Below, one piece after another: positions 11,953 to 23,606 of a stretch of 64,000 nucleotides of DNA. The stretch comes from Sialis fuliginosa (lineage: Eukaryota; Arthropoda; Insecta; Megaloptera; Sialidae): positions 16,246,501 through 16,310,500 of the forward strand of contig OY540822.1 in NCBI GenBank assembly GCA_961205875.1, given 5' to 3'. Position numbers and translations under genes: made by a program. The first letter of the stretch is position 1; each line of letters opens with the position of its first letter. The notes under the pieces were generated by a model. It was not told where the DNA came from. It searched no databases and saw nothing but the letters and a program-made list of their open reading frames with translations.

Positions 11953-12352
11953 AGTACTAGTACCAGTCTTGGACAATACTCCAGTGTAGGATTTTTTAAA
12001 ATTTAAATGTACTAAATTAGAGATATTTGTTGATATCTGATTACTGCCATTACTGAATCATAATTTATACACTTAACTGTAAAACAGCTTAATTTATAAA
12101 CAATTAGCCAATTGTAATCTATTATTATTATTATATTATCATAGCATGTTCACAATTTTAGCATTCTTTAATTTATAACTTTTGTAATCATTAGCATGAG
12201 TGTGCATTACTGGAGAAAAAAACATAAACAAAATAAATATGGCTATATATTGATTTAATAAGAAGTAGATACTTGTTTTATTGAGTTGATGAGGATTACA
12301 AAAAAAAATATATACCTTACTCTTAAAGCGGCCAAGACTGGTGCCAATACTT
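11953..12352 (-). mobile_element. family-1 MITE, both termini, ~400 bp
   Basis: It begins AGTACTAGTACCAGTCTTGG and ends GCCAAGACTGGTGCCAATAC. Internal blocks match the copy at 9289 (GGTAGGATT-like, AAATTAGAGATATTTGTTGA) and the subterminal CTTACTCTTAAAGCGGCC matches other right ends. It shares 62 bp of left flank with the 9289 copy. Confidence 0.8.
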
Positions 12353-13409
12353 GTACTTAATTTATGTATCAATCCACCCCTGCTTATAGGGTGTCGTTTT
12401 TAAATCATTTTTTATGCATTCATAACTGTCGCTATACATTTTTTAAGAATCACGCTAGAATACTGAAAGCGAGTAGATATTTTTGATTTATTTTCTTATT
12501 TTGCTTGAAAATATATTCATAACGACAGCACTTTTGATATACCTTGATAAATATTTTCTTTATAGATTTTGTTTTCGTATATGATTTATGATATCGTATT
12601 TTTTTATCATTTCGTTTTATTGTTAATATTTTTTTATTGCAGTGTACTTCAAAATATTTGCGTTTTTATTGAGTATAGTAAAAAAATTATTTATTATTAA
12701 CAATTCAATTTTAATAAAATTGTATCGAACTAGAAAATTATTTATCGCTTCCAATATAATAATTCATTATATTTACGTATTAATTTTTGTATAAAAAACG
12801 TATGTATAAAATATAGTACATTATACCTATATAGTGTTTAGAATAAGTCCAAATATTTTTATTTTAGATTTTATCTGCAGTATTATTTTATTAGATATAT
12901 ATCTATAATCTGTATCAATATAATATCGGTATTATATGAATTTATTAATTACCTAATGTTTTATGTAGGTATGTAATGTATAATGGCAGTTGACCCCGGA
13001 GGATTAGAATATTATGTATAACAAATATTCAACAATGTAAGTATTATATTATATTATCATAACGATAATATCATTAAAATGAGTTTATATTAACGTGAAT
13101 AATAAATGAATAATTATTATGCCAAACATTACACTCGAAATGTATTGTACATCATCAAATTCGTATTAATCAGGCAATAATAAACAAGTAGAGAGAGATA
13201 GAGATAGCAATATAAATAAGTACCAATGCCTTTAACAAGATAGCTCTCCCGTTCCATGAATAAAAAACAAAATTGCAGCATGCAACCCGGTTCAAGTGTA
13301 TTTAACAAGATATTTATTTTAGAGAGAGATGGAACAAAAGGAGAAAGGGGGACGTACATATGTAATAATGTAATAAACCACAATATGTTTAACAATATCA
13401 ACATCTGGC
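12353..13409. other. AT-rich DNA upstream of the FoxB promoter region
   Basis: No gene supported. Short overlapping open frames at 13129-13450 are low-complexity and lack family features. Confidence 0.5.
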
Positions 13410-13757
13410 ACGCGATTGGCAGGTTCGCGAGTCGAGACCTCCTCGAATAGGCGGCCGCGAGCGAAGGAGGGTTTTAAAAACCATTCCGGCTAAAACCAAT
13501 AGTGGTGTGACGAGAAGGCGGGTCTTACCGCGAGTCGACCGGAGTCTGCGGCCCGCAAAGTAGTCCAGTGACAAGTTCCAACATCAGTGGATGTTTGTAA
13601 CTCCTGTTAAACCGACTAGACAGTAGACAGTAGACACTACAACAGTGATTGTGACTCGGTTATAAGTGGTGCAGTGCAGTGCGAAATGTTACTCTCGATA
13701 TGTGAACTCGGCTCTACGCTCTAGTTCTAGTATGTGTTTATAAGGTATCACAACAAA
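13410..13757 (+). promoter_or_regulatory. probable promoter and 5' UTR of the FoxB gene
   Basis: A local rise in GC and CpG (for example GGCGGCCGCGAGCGAAGG and CGGAGTCTGCGGCCCGC) stands out from AT-rich DNA and ends at the FoxB start codon. No clear TATA box is seen in the GC-rich stretch. The last 30 codons before the ATG contain in-frame stops, including TAG at 13728-13730, so it is leader rather than coding. The transcription start cannot be fixed from sequence. Confidence 0.55.
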
Positions 13758-14711
13758 ATGCCCAGACCGTCGCGTGAATCCTACGGTGATCAGAAACCAC
13801 CCTATTCTTATATCTCCCTTACGGCAATGGCCATCTGGAGTTCTCCGGAGAAGATGCTACCTCTATCAGACATCTACAGATTCATCACCGAGAGATTTCC
13901 GTACTACAGAAGGAACACTCAGAGGTGGCAAAACTCTCTAAGACATAACCTTTCTTTCAATGACTGTTTTATAAAGATACCTAGACGGCCAGACCGACCT
14001 GGTAAAGGAGCTTATTGGGCATTGCATCCAGCGGCATTCGATATGTTTGAGAACGGGAGTCTTCTACGGCGTAGAAAACGCTTTAAACTACTAAAGAACG
14101 ACAAAGACTTACTAGACAATGAACTGGCAGCGTTAGCCAGTATTAACCGCTTCCTGTTTGCACCAAGTGAGCCTCAGATACACGGGCCTCATTCGATGGC
14201 GTTAGAAAGCGGATGTACATCGCCCCCGTTCGGTCGAGTACAGACGTGTTCGAGTCCTTCGTCACCTCCTTGTACAGGAACCACGGAATCCTTGTCAAGT
14301 TCCGGCGTCAGTGCTACAGTGCGTCCTAAACGATCCTTTACGATCGAAAGTTTGATCTCACCGGATAAACCTAGCGCCGGATGTCATCTCCAGCAGGAAA
14401 TCGAGCATCCGGTACATCCCCAGGTGATTATGCCGGTCACCACGTCATTTCAGCAATACGGCTCGTGTTCTTCGAGAGCAATGATCAATGCTGCAGCAGC
14501 TCTGGGTTTCTTTCCGCCGTCGGGTACTGAAGAGTTAGTGCAAAGCCAACAACCCGCAGTACCGCCTCTACTCCAGGTTATGCCCTATTTCCATCAGTAC
14601 TCGTTACTCGGGGCATCTGGTCAACACACTGTTTTACCGACACTACCTCCTACCGACGCCGATGTGCCGCAGAATGCTCCCAACATTTCTCCATTCAGAC
14701 TCACTGTGTGA
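13758..14711 (+). CDS. FoxB: forkhead transcription factor, FoxB class, single exon
   Basis: A 317-residue nuclear DNA-binding protein. The start ATG at 13758 has an insect-type context (ACAAAATG) and an in-frame stop upstream, and [10 protein letters not shown] is the usual FoxB N-terminus. The forkhead winged-helix domain spans about residues 13-105: [17 protein letters not shown], recognition helix [13 protein letters not shown] (59-71), and wing [28 protein letters not shown] after the domain is typical of FoxB rather than FoxC/D. Residues 194-201 (FTIESLIS) form an eh1-type motif, the class that binds Groucho/TLE corepressors. The tail is rich in Ser, Pro and Gln and lacks other domains. 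Lack of introns is common in FoxB genes; Drosophila homologues are fd96Ca and fd96Cb. It is expected to act in ectoderm and nervous system patterning, by family analogy. Codon use is more GC-rich than the surroundings. Confidence 0.96.
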   Translation: MPRPSRESYGDQKPPYSYISLTAMAIWSSPEKMLPLSDIYRFITERFPYYRRNTQRWQNSLRHNLSFNDCFIKIPRRPDRPGKGAYWALHPAAFDMFENGSLLRRRKRFKLLKNDKDLLDNELAALASINRFLFAPSEPQIHGPHSMALESGCTSPPFGRVQTCSSPSSPPCTGTTESLSSSGVSATVRPKRSFTIESLISPDKPSAGCHLQQEIEHPVHPQVIMPVTTSFQQYGSCSSRAMINAAAALGFFPPSGTEELVQSQQPAVPPLLQVMPYFHQYSLLGASGQHTVLPTLPPTDADVPQNAPNISPFRLTV

Positions 14712-15430
14712 TGTACTTCTAAATGCAAGTATCAACGCGAAACTTTAACCTAGCCAAATTGACGTTCATAATGTAATGTCTATACTATCTATCTATATGT
14801 AACATAATTAATTATACCTACTAGAACAACATGCAGAAATATTGCTACAATGCTTATTCAATGTAACTACTTTAGTTTTGCTCAATCCAGTATTTATAAG
14901 CTCATCCAATACATTAGTTCAACCCTGTGGATTATTCGTTTACTTTCTTATGAGCAAAACATCCATTTGGTTCAACTATTATAATAATATGTAGTAAGTA
15001 ATATATACATACTTATAGATAAACTACATATAACGTTAGCAATTGTATTGTAACATACATAGGTATATACATATATATAATATATATTGTATATGTATAC
15101 CCAATCCCAGTGATACTAATATAAATATCAAAGTATATGTATATATCTGACTAATGAATGTATTGGAAGCACAAGTACTCGTAAAGAGATTCAATATTTC
15201 ACATACAGTGTAAATAAATATAAACATTATGTACAATATATTGTAAAGTATCGTTCTATGTACATATACGTATAATATATATACATACATATATATTATA
15301 TATAGGTACTTAATGAATATTATTGATGTTTCGTTTTATTATAGGTCGTATTATACCTATTAGGGTATATTGTAGTAAATTTGTTAGATATTTGTAAATG
15401 TTCCTAAATAAATACTTACGCATATATGTA
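14712..15430 (+). other. probable FoxB 3' UTR
   Basis: AT-rich sequence follows the stop codon. Canonical AATAAA hexamers occur at 15213-15218 and 15407-15412; either could end the transcript. Dense TATATAC/TACATA runs fill 15050-15310. The extent is an estimate. Confidence 0.4.
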
Positions 15431-17757
15431 TATTGTAAGAATATATGTACTCTCGTACATTAAAGATAACATTTTACCCGGGTCTTACACGTACATATGT
15501 ATATTAGATTTAACGACAAAAGAAGTGTAGAAATATTTATTTAGTACACTTCTGATATGATTTTTATTTTAATTTATGTTGCTAGATAAACAATTCTCAA
15601 ATTATGATTCAAATTAATTTATTGACGACCTGGTATTAATTAAGCTTATTCTGTATTTATTTAAAACACTCACAAGACTTAATTGCGCTCAGTTGCTGAA
15701 ACGATCAATTGTTTATTTGTTAATTTTCATACTTAACAGTAAACAATGCATGTGTGTTTGTATAAGAGGGATTTTCTTTAATATTTATTAAATGGACTTG
15801 GTCGTTTTGGCTTCTTAACTCATCTTTACCATATCGTATTTTTATTAAATGATTATTTTGAAAATATGGAAGAAATTAAATAAAATTGTTATAATGACTT
15901 GTATCGATATGCATTTCTTTTGTTTTTATTATTAGGTACATTTTTCTGCTCAATTGTACTAATTAGTAATAATAGTTAGTGGAAATTCTAAACAATATAT
16001 AAAATATAAATATATATTGTAGCTTGTTTAAAATGGCGTTTTTTGGGGACATTATAAATTCAACCTTGTTCTCAATGAGTCCCAGTATTTTTATATATAT
16101 TACAAATATTGTACATTGTAATCCATTTCCATTGTAATCTATCATCTTTAAAATAGTTATTAATAAATAATTTGTTAACGAAAAAAAAGCAGTTCTCTAT
16201 GCATTCTATTTTAAAGTATAATATATGTAACTATTGTAATAAAAAAATATAAAGAAAATAACGGGGCTGATTTGGAACAAAGTGAATTTTCATGGCCCAA
16301 ATAACCCCTGAAAATTATTATCTTCGAGTCAATTAAAAATTTAAAAAATATACATTTACATGTATCTAAAATAACATTGAAATCCCTATGTATTGTAATA
16401 TACCAATACGTATATAACATCTATGTATAAGGAAGAAGCGCTTTCAACGTTTAATAGCCTAGGGCTAATAAAAAATTACCGAATGCTATCTTTTCATTAG
16501 ACAGTTACCGTTCAAAATAAATGTGCTGTAATAGGCCTAAATTGGTTCCTGTCGTTATAAATATTAATTTTTATTTTAAATTATTGTACACTGGCACCTT
16601 ACGAATAATATTCGTATAACGTGTAAAAAAAACTTAATATTTATTACAAAAAAATGTACATATACAATTGTCACTTTAAAATAGCACATTATTTTCAATT
16701 GATAATTTCAATATATACTTGGTTATAGTCAATACGATTAAGTCCACTTAATAAATGCATACATGCAATTAAATGGGAGGGGGGGGGGATCTTACAATAA
16801 TTTTGTATTCTATTTATTCAATTTTTATTATAGAAACATAATTTCTGAAATATATATTGAATTTATCATTAAAAAAAATAATTTTGACGAAACTAATTAA
16901 ATTAATGTTATTTTAAATTTAGTATATTTAAACTATGTTATACACTAATGTATATTCCCGCACAAATATCATTTTTGAAATAAAAAAAACGGTCGTAGCT
17001 ATAAAAATGAATTTAATTAAATTAAACGTTTTTACGTTGACACATTAGTACATAACATAGTCCATTTACGCTTACAGTTTCGGATCTCATCTCATTTCAA
17101 AATTAGTACAATGAGCATAAAAATGAGTTTTTAAACATATATAATATAATCCAGAGACGGACTGTGGGTTTTTCCTTTTCATCATTAAGTCCGGCTCTGT
17201 CGCAATTAATACAATGACTGTGTATTGTATAATATGTTATTTGTGCCAAATGTCAACTAGCCGTACTGTAGTAGTTATAGAAAACATCATTCAATTCGTA
17301 TTACAATTACAAGCTGTTCAACACAATTCTATCTAGAAATATTGTCTATCATATAAATACACCCCCTCCCCATTTTCAAACCTCATATCACGGTTATGAA
17401 AACAGATTAAAGTAACTCCTGCTAAAAACCTATGACATTTTCCAAGCTAGAGCCCTGTCAGCCCCCCTTTGTGGAGGCTATGATTTTATTGATTATATAT
17501 TTTATATTTATATGAGAAAATACCATTTTTTATAAATCAAAAAACCTGGTCCCAAAATTTTTCAATCAATTACAGTATTTCGATTATTTAAGCCTTTTAA
17601 TAATAGAAACATTTAGCACAAAGCTGAAATTACTTTCTTCGCTATCATTAAAAAGATATAAATAATCAAAATTATAATAATATAATAATAAAAATTGTGC
17701 CAGGTTTTTTTTGTAAAAAATGGGATTTGCTCATATCTGTAATTTTCAATATCTTTC
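15431..17757. other. AT-rich non-coding DNA downstream of FoxB
   Basis: No gene supported. It contains a G run at 16774-16788 and a short element-like segment at 17153-17202 with CAGAGACGGACT and AGTCCGGCTCTG ends. Confidence 0.5.
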
Positions 17758-18030
17758 TTAATGTCCGGTATCATAAAGGAGCTGGAAAACTTGCTAGCTA
17801 GCAAGCACTCTCAAATGAGGTATCAAACCATGTATGACAGTAAGTTGGTTTTTACCGTTTTTACTCAAGATAAGTAAATATACTTTAGTAAATTTACTTT
17901 TACATAGGTACCTTTGTTTTTACTTCCTATGTATGAAACTATATGTAAAAAACTCCAAGAAAACTGTCGTACAAATTTGATACCCCATTTGAACAAATTT
18001 TGCTAGCTCCTTTATGATACCGGACATTAA
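17758..18030. mobile_element. 273-bp foldback MITE with TTAA ends
   Basis: It begins TTAATGTCCGGTATCATAAA and ends TTTATGATACCGGACATTAA, a 24-bp near-perfect TIR. Pairing continues inward: CAAATGAGGTATCAAA and TGTATGACAGT on the left match ACTGTCGTACA and TTTGATACCCCATTTG on the right. A TTAA at both outer edges could be a piggyBac-type target duplication or simply part of the TIR. Confidence 0.75.
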
Positions 18031-18705
18031 TAAAGATCTATTTTATGAATCATTTCTCAACAATGCTATTATAATTTCAATTTGTTAACGTTTCTGAATC
18101 ACTAATGCATTCCATTGATCATTAATAGAATATTTAAATTCGCGGAAAAGAAAAATAGCAAAGGTTTTTTCCAAGAAATATGTAGTTATATTAGTAGTAC
18201 TATTGTATAAAGACATTTATTTACTCTTTAATGCAAATTTGTGTTCTTACCACAAAGATATAACATTCGATAATTTGATGTGTATGAAGATTGCAAGCTT
18301 TCGCGGTGTTCGTTTAATATAATGATGAAACTTTGATTCCGTCGTTCAAAATATTTTTAGAAGTCATTTTTTAATACATTAACATTTCGATACAATCCGA
18401 TATTTAGGGTTCCCAAATTATTTTTAATGTAGGGAAAATAAGTTGCAATTTTCATACATTTAGTATCTATTGTAATACAAGTAAACGTCGGTATAAGAAG
18501 TACGGAAAAATTAGTTAATGTGGATTTTCTGGGAAAGGAAAAAATATGTCAGTGTCTTTTTTATGGAAAACATACAGTTGTTACTATTATGCTAACAACA
18601 GATAAGTGAAAAAAGTATAAATTAATTAATTTAAGTTTTTTTTTAAATACCGGCGTTTAATTTCAACAGAATGGGCACTAGCTATATATTTTTTATAATT
18701 TGAGA

Positions 18706-19733
18706 CAGTGGCGAAGCGTCCATGGAAGCAGGGGAAGCAGTGCTTCCCTTACTTTATGAGTAAATTAATACAAATCTGTGTTTTCAGTTAATAGATAATT
18801 TAAAAATATTATTAGAATATTCATCTTTATGCGCAACCCAAACATTATAACCAAAGGTCAAAAATAACATTTAATATTAATTGACACGCTCAGTTATAAA
18901 ACTATAATACCTCTACGTCTTATTTTCTTGTATTTTAGTCGATATTTGTATGACGAGTTGAAGTTTACTGTAGGAAATTTTACTAAAAAATTTCGAATTT
19001 TTGATTTCGTTAAAAGTATGTTTATTGTATAGAAAATGACGTGAAAAGTTGTTTGTTTCAAACCGCAGGTCTGTATCTCAAACCGTTCTCGAGATATAGC
19101 CTCTCAAAGTTTTAGTTTTTTCAAATTTTTGGAGAAAAAAGGTCATAACTTTTGAACGCGCGGTCGGAATTGATTTTAGTTGACGGATTTGAAATCAGCG
19201 TGTCAAAATCTATATAATGACATGTATAATACTTTAAAATCCGACAAAAAAATTTTGGCCAAAAATCGACATATTTTTAAGGTATACCCCTTTGAATTTT
19301 TTCGATTTTTCGTGAAATTTTTTTTTTCGAGTTTTAAGGTATTATACATGTCATTATATAGATTTTAACACGCTGATTCCAAATCCGTCAACTAAAATCA
19401 ATTCCGACCACGTGTTCAAAAGTTATGGCCTTTTTTCTCCAAAAAATTGAAAAAACTAAAACTTTGAGAGGCTATATCTCGAGAACGGTTTGAGATACAG
19501 ACCTGCGGTTTGAAACAAACAACTTTTCACGTCATTTTCTATATAATAAACATACTTTTAACGTAATCAAAAATTCGAAATTTTTTAGTGAAATTTCCTG
19601 CAGTGAACTTCAACTCGTCATACAAATATCGACTAAAATACAAGAAAATAAGACGTAGAATCATTTAGTTACTATATAGCTGGAGGATTGACAAAATATG
19701 CTTCCCTTTTAAAAATTTCACGCCTCGCCACTG
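18706..19733 (+). mobile_element. hAT-type foldback element, copy 1, with 8-bp target duplication
   Basis: It starts CAGTGGCGAAGCGTCCATGG and ends CACGCCTCGCCACTG. ATTTGAGA flanks it on both sides (18698-18705 and 19734-19741), the 8-bp duplication typical of hAT insertions. Inside are two inverted arms, about 18913-19256 and 19314-19658, with near-perfect pairing, around a ~60-bp loop. No transposase is present. The open frame at 19180-19368 lies across the loop, begins at TTG with no ATG, and is not a gene. A second copy is at 46322-47413. Confidence 0.92.
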
Positions 19734-19741
19734 ATTTGAGA

Positions 19742-21416
19742 CACCCGTAGGTATTATTTTTTACAATATTTATATTGAAATGTTATTTAAATAATGATAA
19801 ACTATGTATGCATTTCGTTTGATTGTTCAAAATATAAATAATTAAATATATTCGTATTAATAAATACCGCATGTATATTATACATCTTTTTTTAATGAAA
19901 ACTAAAAATCTTATACAGTCGAATGAATATTTTTGAATCTCTTGAATAAAACAATCCATTGTTCTGTAAGACGAATACTTTTCATTAAATTTAGATTTTG
20001 TGATTTATTTCAAATGATGTCAAATATTTGTAAAATATTAACTTTATGTATAAAATTCTATGTACTATGTAAATAATAATAATAGGTATTAATTAAGCTC
20101 GTCTATTTTTTATTTGACATTATTTAATATTTAATATTAATTTGTACAAATTTTACTGACTATAATTATTAAATAGTCAATATGCAGTGTATATATTATT
20201 ATAGTGTATTAGTTACAACATGATATTTGTTTGAGTTTTAATTTAATATAAATTATAATTTCATTTATAAATTTGTAAATCTGTGATGAATATATTACGA
20301 GAAATTTTCAAATTAATTACATGTTTATTTATTCAACCCATCAAAAATTAGTATCCAGTATACATAATCTTTTTAACCCCTTCATATAAAAAATAAAACC
20401 AATTTTTATTTGTAGTTAAGGCCCTTTTTTAACAGGAATCAGAGGTGCAATAAATAAGATATAAGAAACAATAAAATTACTTGTGCTATGATAATAAATA
20501 ATTTTATAGTTAACACTACTAGTTATTAGGTTTTAATATTCTTTAGTAATGTTTTCATATTTTTTTAATTTAAACTAAAAAACACCTGCCAAGTAAATGC
20601 ACAGTGCTTCTTTGTGTTCAATTCACCAAAGAGTTAATAATCGAATAATCTTAATACCCCCCCCAACTAACCAATTATATTTCATTAATATCGGTTCAGT
20701 GGTTCATGAGTTATGCGTGTGACAAGGATTCAGGAGACAGACTCGATGTTTAATTTAAATAACGATCACATAGATTCTCGTATCTTTCAAATATTAGCGA
20801 GGAAATAAAATCTAATACAGAAAAATAAAAAAGTGTTTTTTATAAAATCGTTGTATATGTTTGTCGTGCAGGGCCCCTGTGGTTGGTTGTATTTTTTTGT
20901 TACACCCCTGTATGTTTGAAATATGTATTGTTCATAAAAAATAACGTATACCTGATTGATATAAAGTTCAGTTATTTTTATGAATGCACGTGTTTGCGTG
21001 TCACATATTATATTAAAGGGAACAACGCACGAGGGGGGCATACAAATACCGGATATAAATTTGTAAAGGAAATGGATATTGAATATATTCTGACAATCGT
21101 TTCGACTATTTTTATTTTCATACATCGATATTTTCTTTTCATATCAGTTTATAATTTATTTTAATTATTTATACAAAATATTGTAAAGGGGATATGTTAA
21201 AAAAAGTTATATAACCGTACATATATTTTTTATTGTCGAAAATTTTATTTGTTTTATAAACGACTTTGGTTCTCAATTCATTCAATATATATTTTTTATA
21301 TAAATTCGGGCATAACTCCGCCAAACATGCACCAATTTTTTAGTATTATTAGGGTTTTTTTCTAATACTTTGGAGACCACTGTTCAAGACAATAGAATCA
21401 TTGCCTAAGGTAAAGG
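19742..21416. other. AT-rich non-coding DNA
   Basis: No gene supported. Overlapping opposite-strand frames at 20787-21164 are low-complexity and resemble no family. Confidence 0.5.
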
Positions 21417-21943
21417 CACCAGTTATGGCCGCTATAAGAGCAAGTTTTAGTTTGTTTTTTTGTAATTCTCATGAACTCATGTTACTAATAAAACAATTAA
21501 CTCTTTATTTAATCAATTTTAATACCAAAGTCCGCAAGTATAGTTTTTTTTTTAAATTATAGCCTTTTATTTTGTTCATGTTTTTCTTCAGTAATGGCAA
21601 AGGTAAAATCAGTAATGAGCACGCAGTGATGGACACTTGCTAATATTTATAAAATGATAAGTACTACGACACAAAAGATATCAAAGAAAGAATCGTCAAA
21701 TTTGAAACAATGTAAATCAGTTGCTATATATGATAATATAATAATTAATATATAAATTATACTAATAATTAGTTTAAATGTCCACCATTTTGACACCTAT
21801 TGGCCGATTGTCATCAAATCACACTGTAAGATAGTTAAATGTATATAGATTAATATTAAAAAATGGTGGTAATCAAATATCAACACATATTTCTAATTCA
21901 GTACATTTAATTAAAATTTTGCCAAGACTGGTGTCACTACCTT
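21417..21943 (+). mobile_element. family-1 MITE, full-length type, ~527 bp
   Basis: Termini are AAGGTAAAGGCACCAGTTAT and GCCAAGACTGGTGTCACTAC. Internal landmarks are ATGGCCGCTATAAGAGCAAG, CAGTAATGAGCACGCAGTGA, CACCATTTTGACACCTATTG and GCCGATTGTCATCAAATCAC. It is closest to the copy at 39200, including many private variants, so the two form a subfamily. Confidence 0.85.
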
Positions 21944-23377
21944 ATTTAGTTTTAAATGATTCTGTATAATTGTAAATTGGTGTAAAAGTAACGCGGTACA
22001 TAAAACATACTATTATAAGTATATACTCGTAGTATAAGTTGAATTTCCAACTAAACTAAAGAGTTATTTATAAAAACTGGTTATGTTAATATGTGTAATT
22101 TGTAAATTCTGTTAAATTATAAATTGTTCTTAAATACGCGAATGTACATCCAGTCTTTTTAATTATATTGATACAGTTCGATAACAAGGGTGTATCCAAA
22201 TGGGGTTACCAGAGAGAGAGGAGATCTAAAGAAGATTTCAAGAATGTCAAGCTTCTAACAATGAATAACATAAATTAAAAAATGGATATTTTTTTATAAA
22301 TAATGTAGTGGGTTAGGTTAAATAAAATGTGAAAATTTTAAATAAAAAATATTTCCTCGTTTAAAAATGTATCGGCCCGCCCATGGTGCGTATACAGTCT
22401 TTAATTATATTGATACAGTTGTATAGAACGATGAATTGATTTTAAAAACTAATTGTTATTGGGTTTACATAAAATTCTATTTATGTAAAGTAAGTGATGT
22501 GTATTAAAATAAATTATAAGATGATATTTAATTTATATATCTTTTACAGCAGTCTGCTTTATAATTTTAAATGTACTCGTTTAAAGCTTTAGTGTGTTGT
22601 TTATTTTCACAACTACACGGTGTGAGAATTCTGTAATTTAATCAGTGTCGTACGGAGATTTTATTTCAAAATACCTATTTGTGTCCAAATAATTTAATTA
22701 GTTATTAGTTTAAGAAAGGAAAAGTTTATTATTATTTTGTGTTTTATGTAAATATATAATCCAAATATAGAATAGAGGGTCCCATACAAAACACCCGCGT
22801 TATAATTGGGTTAAACCTGAATCTACAGCCTATACTACAAACAAAAGTCTGTTAGACTATTTCCTACTGGTGGATAGCAAAAACTTGTATATCCGGTGTA
22901 CGCCCATTTCTAGCAGCTCTAGTCCGTATCTATTCCAATCGATGTGTCTCAGTGGCGCACTAACAAGGGGCATTAGAGACTTACCCTCCCCCCCCTAATA
23001 TATTTAGTTTATGATTCAATAAAAAATCATTGAACTGAATTGATAGTAAGTGAATTGAACAATAATATATTAAATTACAGAGGAAGTAATGTACATTATT
23101 TTTTTCACTACAGATATAAATATTTAGATCTAGAACGGAAAGATAATCATTTATTAATTTTATAATAAAAATTGATAGTAGCATTTCCGTTACCTATACT
23201 TATGAAAATACATAAACAATTGTCATTCTATAAATTTTGTTGCTGATAATCATGGCCCCACATCCTGTCACGGGCCAAGATTTTAAACGAGTCCCCTCCT
23301 GTTAGCAATCTCAAACATTTTTTGACAACTGATAATTTTTAAGAAAAATATATAACCGGAAAATTCCAGGTTCGATA
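21944..23377. other. AT-rich non-coding DNA with a short direct repeat and a hAT-like end
   Basis: CAGTCTTTTTAATTATATTG (22151-22178 region) recurs at 22395-22420. At 22950 CAGTGGCGCACTAACAAGGG looks like a hAT terminus followed by a C run, but its partner end was not found. Confidence 0.5.
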
Positions 23378-23606
23378 TACAGATGAAAACGTTAACTTTG
23401 GCCAAGAAATCCTTGTTTTATATATAACAAAAACAATATTTTTCGTAATATAAGAAATATATACTCTTAATCCAATTGTTTTCGTCCGACAATATTGGTT
23501 TAAAAAGAAACATAGTTGGATTTTTATATTAAGTTGTGTTTTAGTTATTGTATAATATATAAAACAAGGGTTTCTTGGTCCAAGTTATTTTTTTATCAGT
23601 GTATGA
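23378..23606. mobile_element. family-2 MITE, both termini
   Basis: The left end contains GGCCAAGAAATCCTTGTTTT followed by ATATATAACAAAAACAAT. The right end reads ATATATAAAACAAGGGTTTC then TTGGTCCAAGTTA, its inverted repeat. The inner CTTAATCCAATTG and TAGTTGGATT blocks also mirror each other. No coding capacity. Confidence 0.8.

Noticed and set aside
17153..17202. 50-bp hAT mini-element (CAGAGACGGACT … AGTCCGGCTCTG)
   Set aside because: The ends look like hAT termini but the 8 bases on each side do not match, so insertion as a unit is not supported.
19180..19368. 62-codon open frame found in both foldback elements
   Set aside because: It spans the arm/loop/arm palindrome, begins at TTG with no ATG, is low in complexity, and switches strand between copies because of loop inversion. 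It is a by-product of the hairpin sequence.
20787..21164. Overlapping opposite-strand frames (112 and 93 codons)
   Set aside because: Both are low-complexity and overlap on opposite strands, as expected by chance in AT-rich DNA.
22950..23010. Complete hAT element starting CAGTGGCGCACTA
   Set aside because: Only a left terminus is visible; no right end or 8-bp duplication found.
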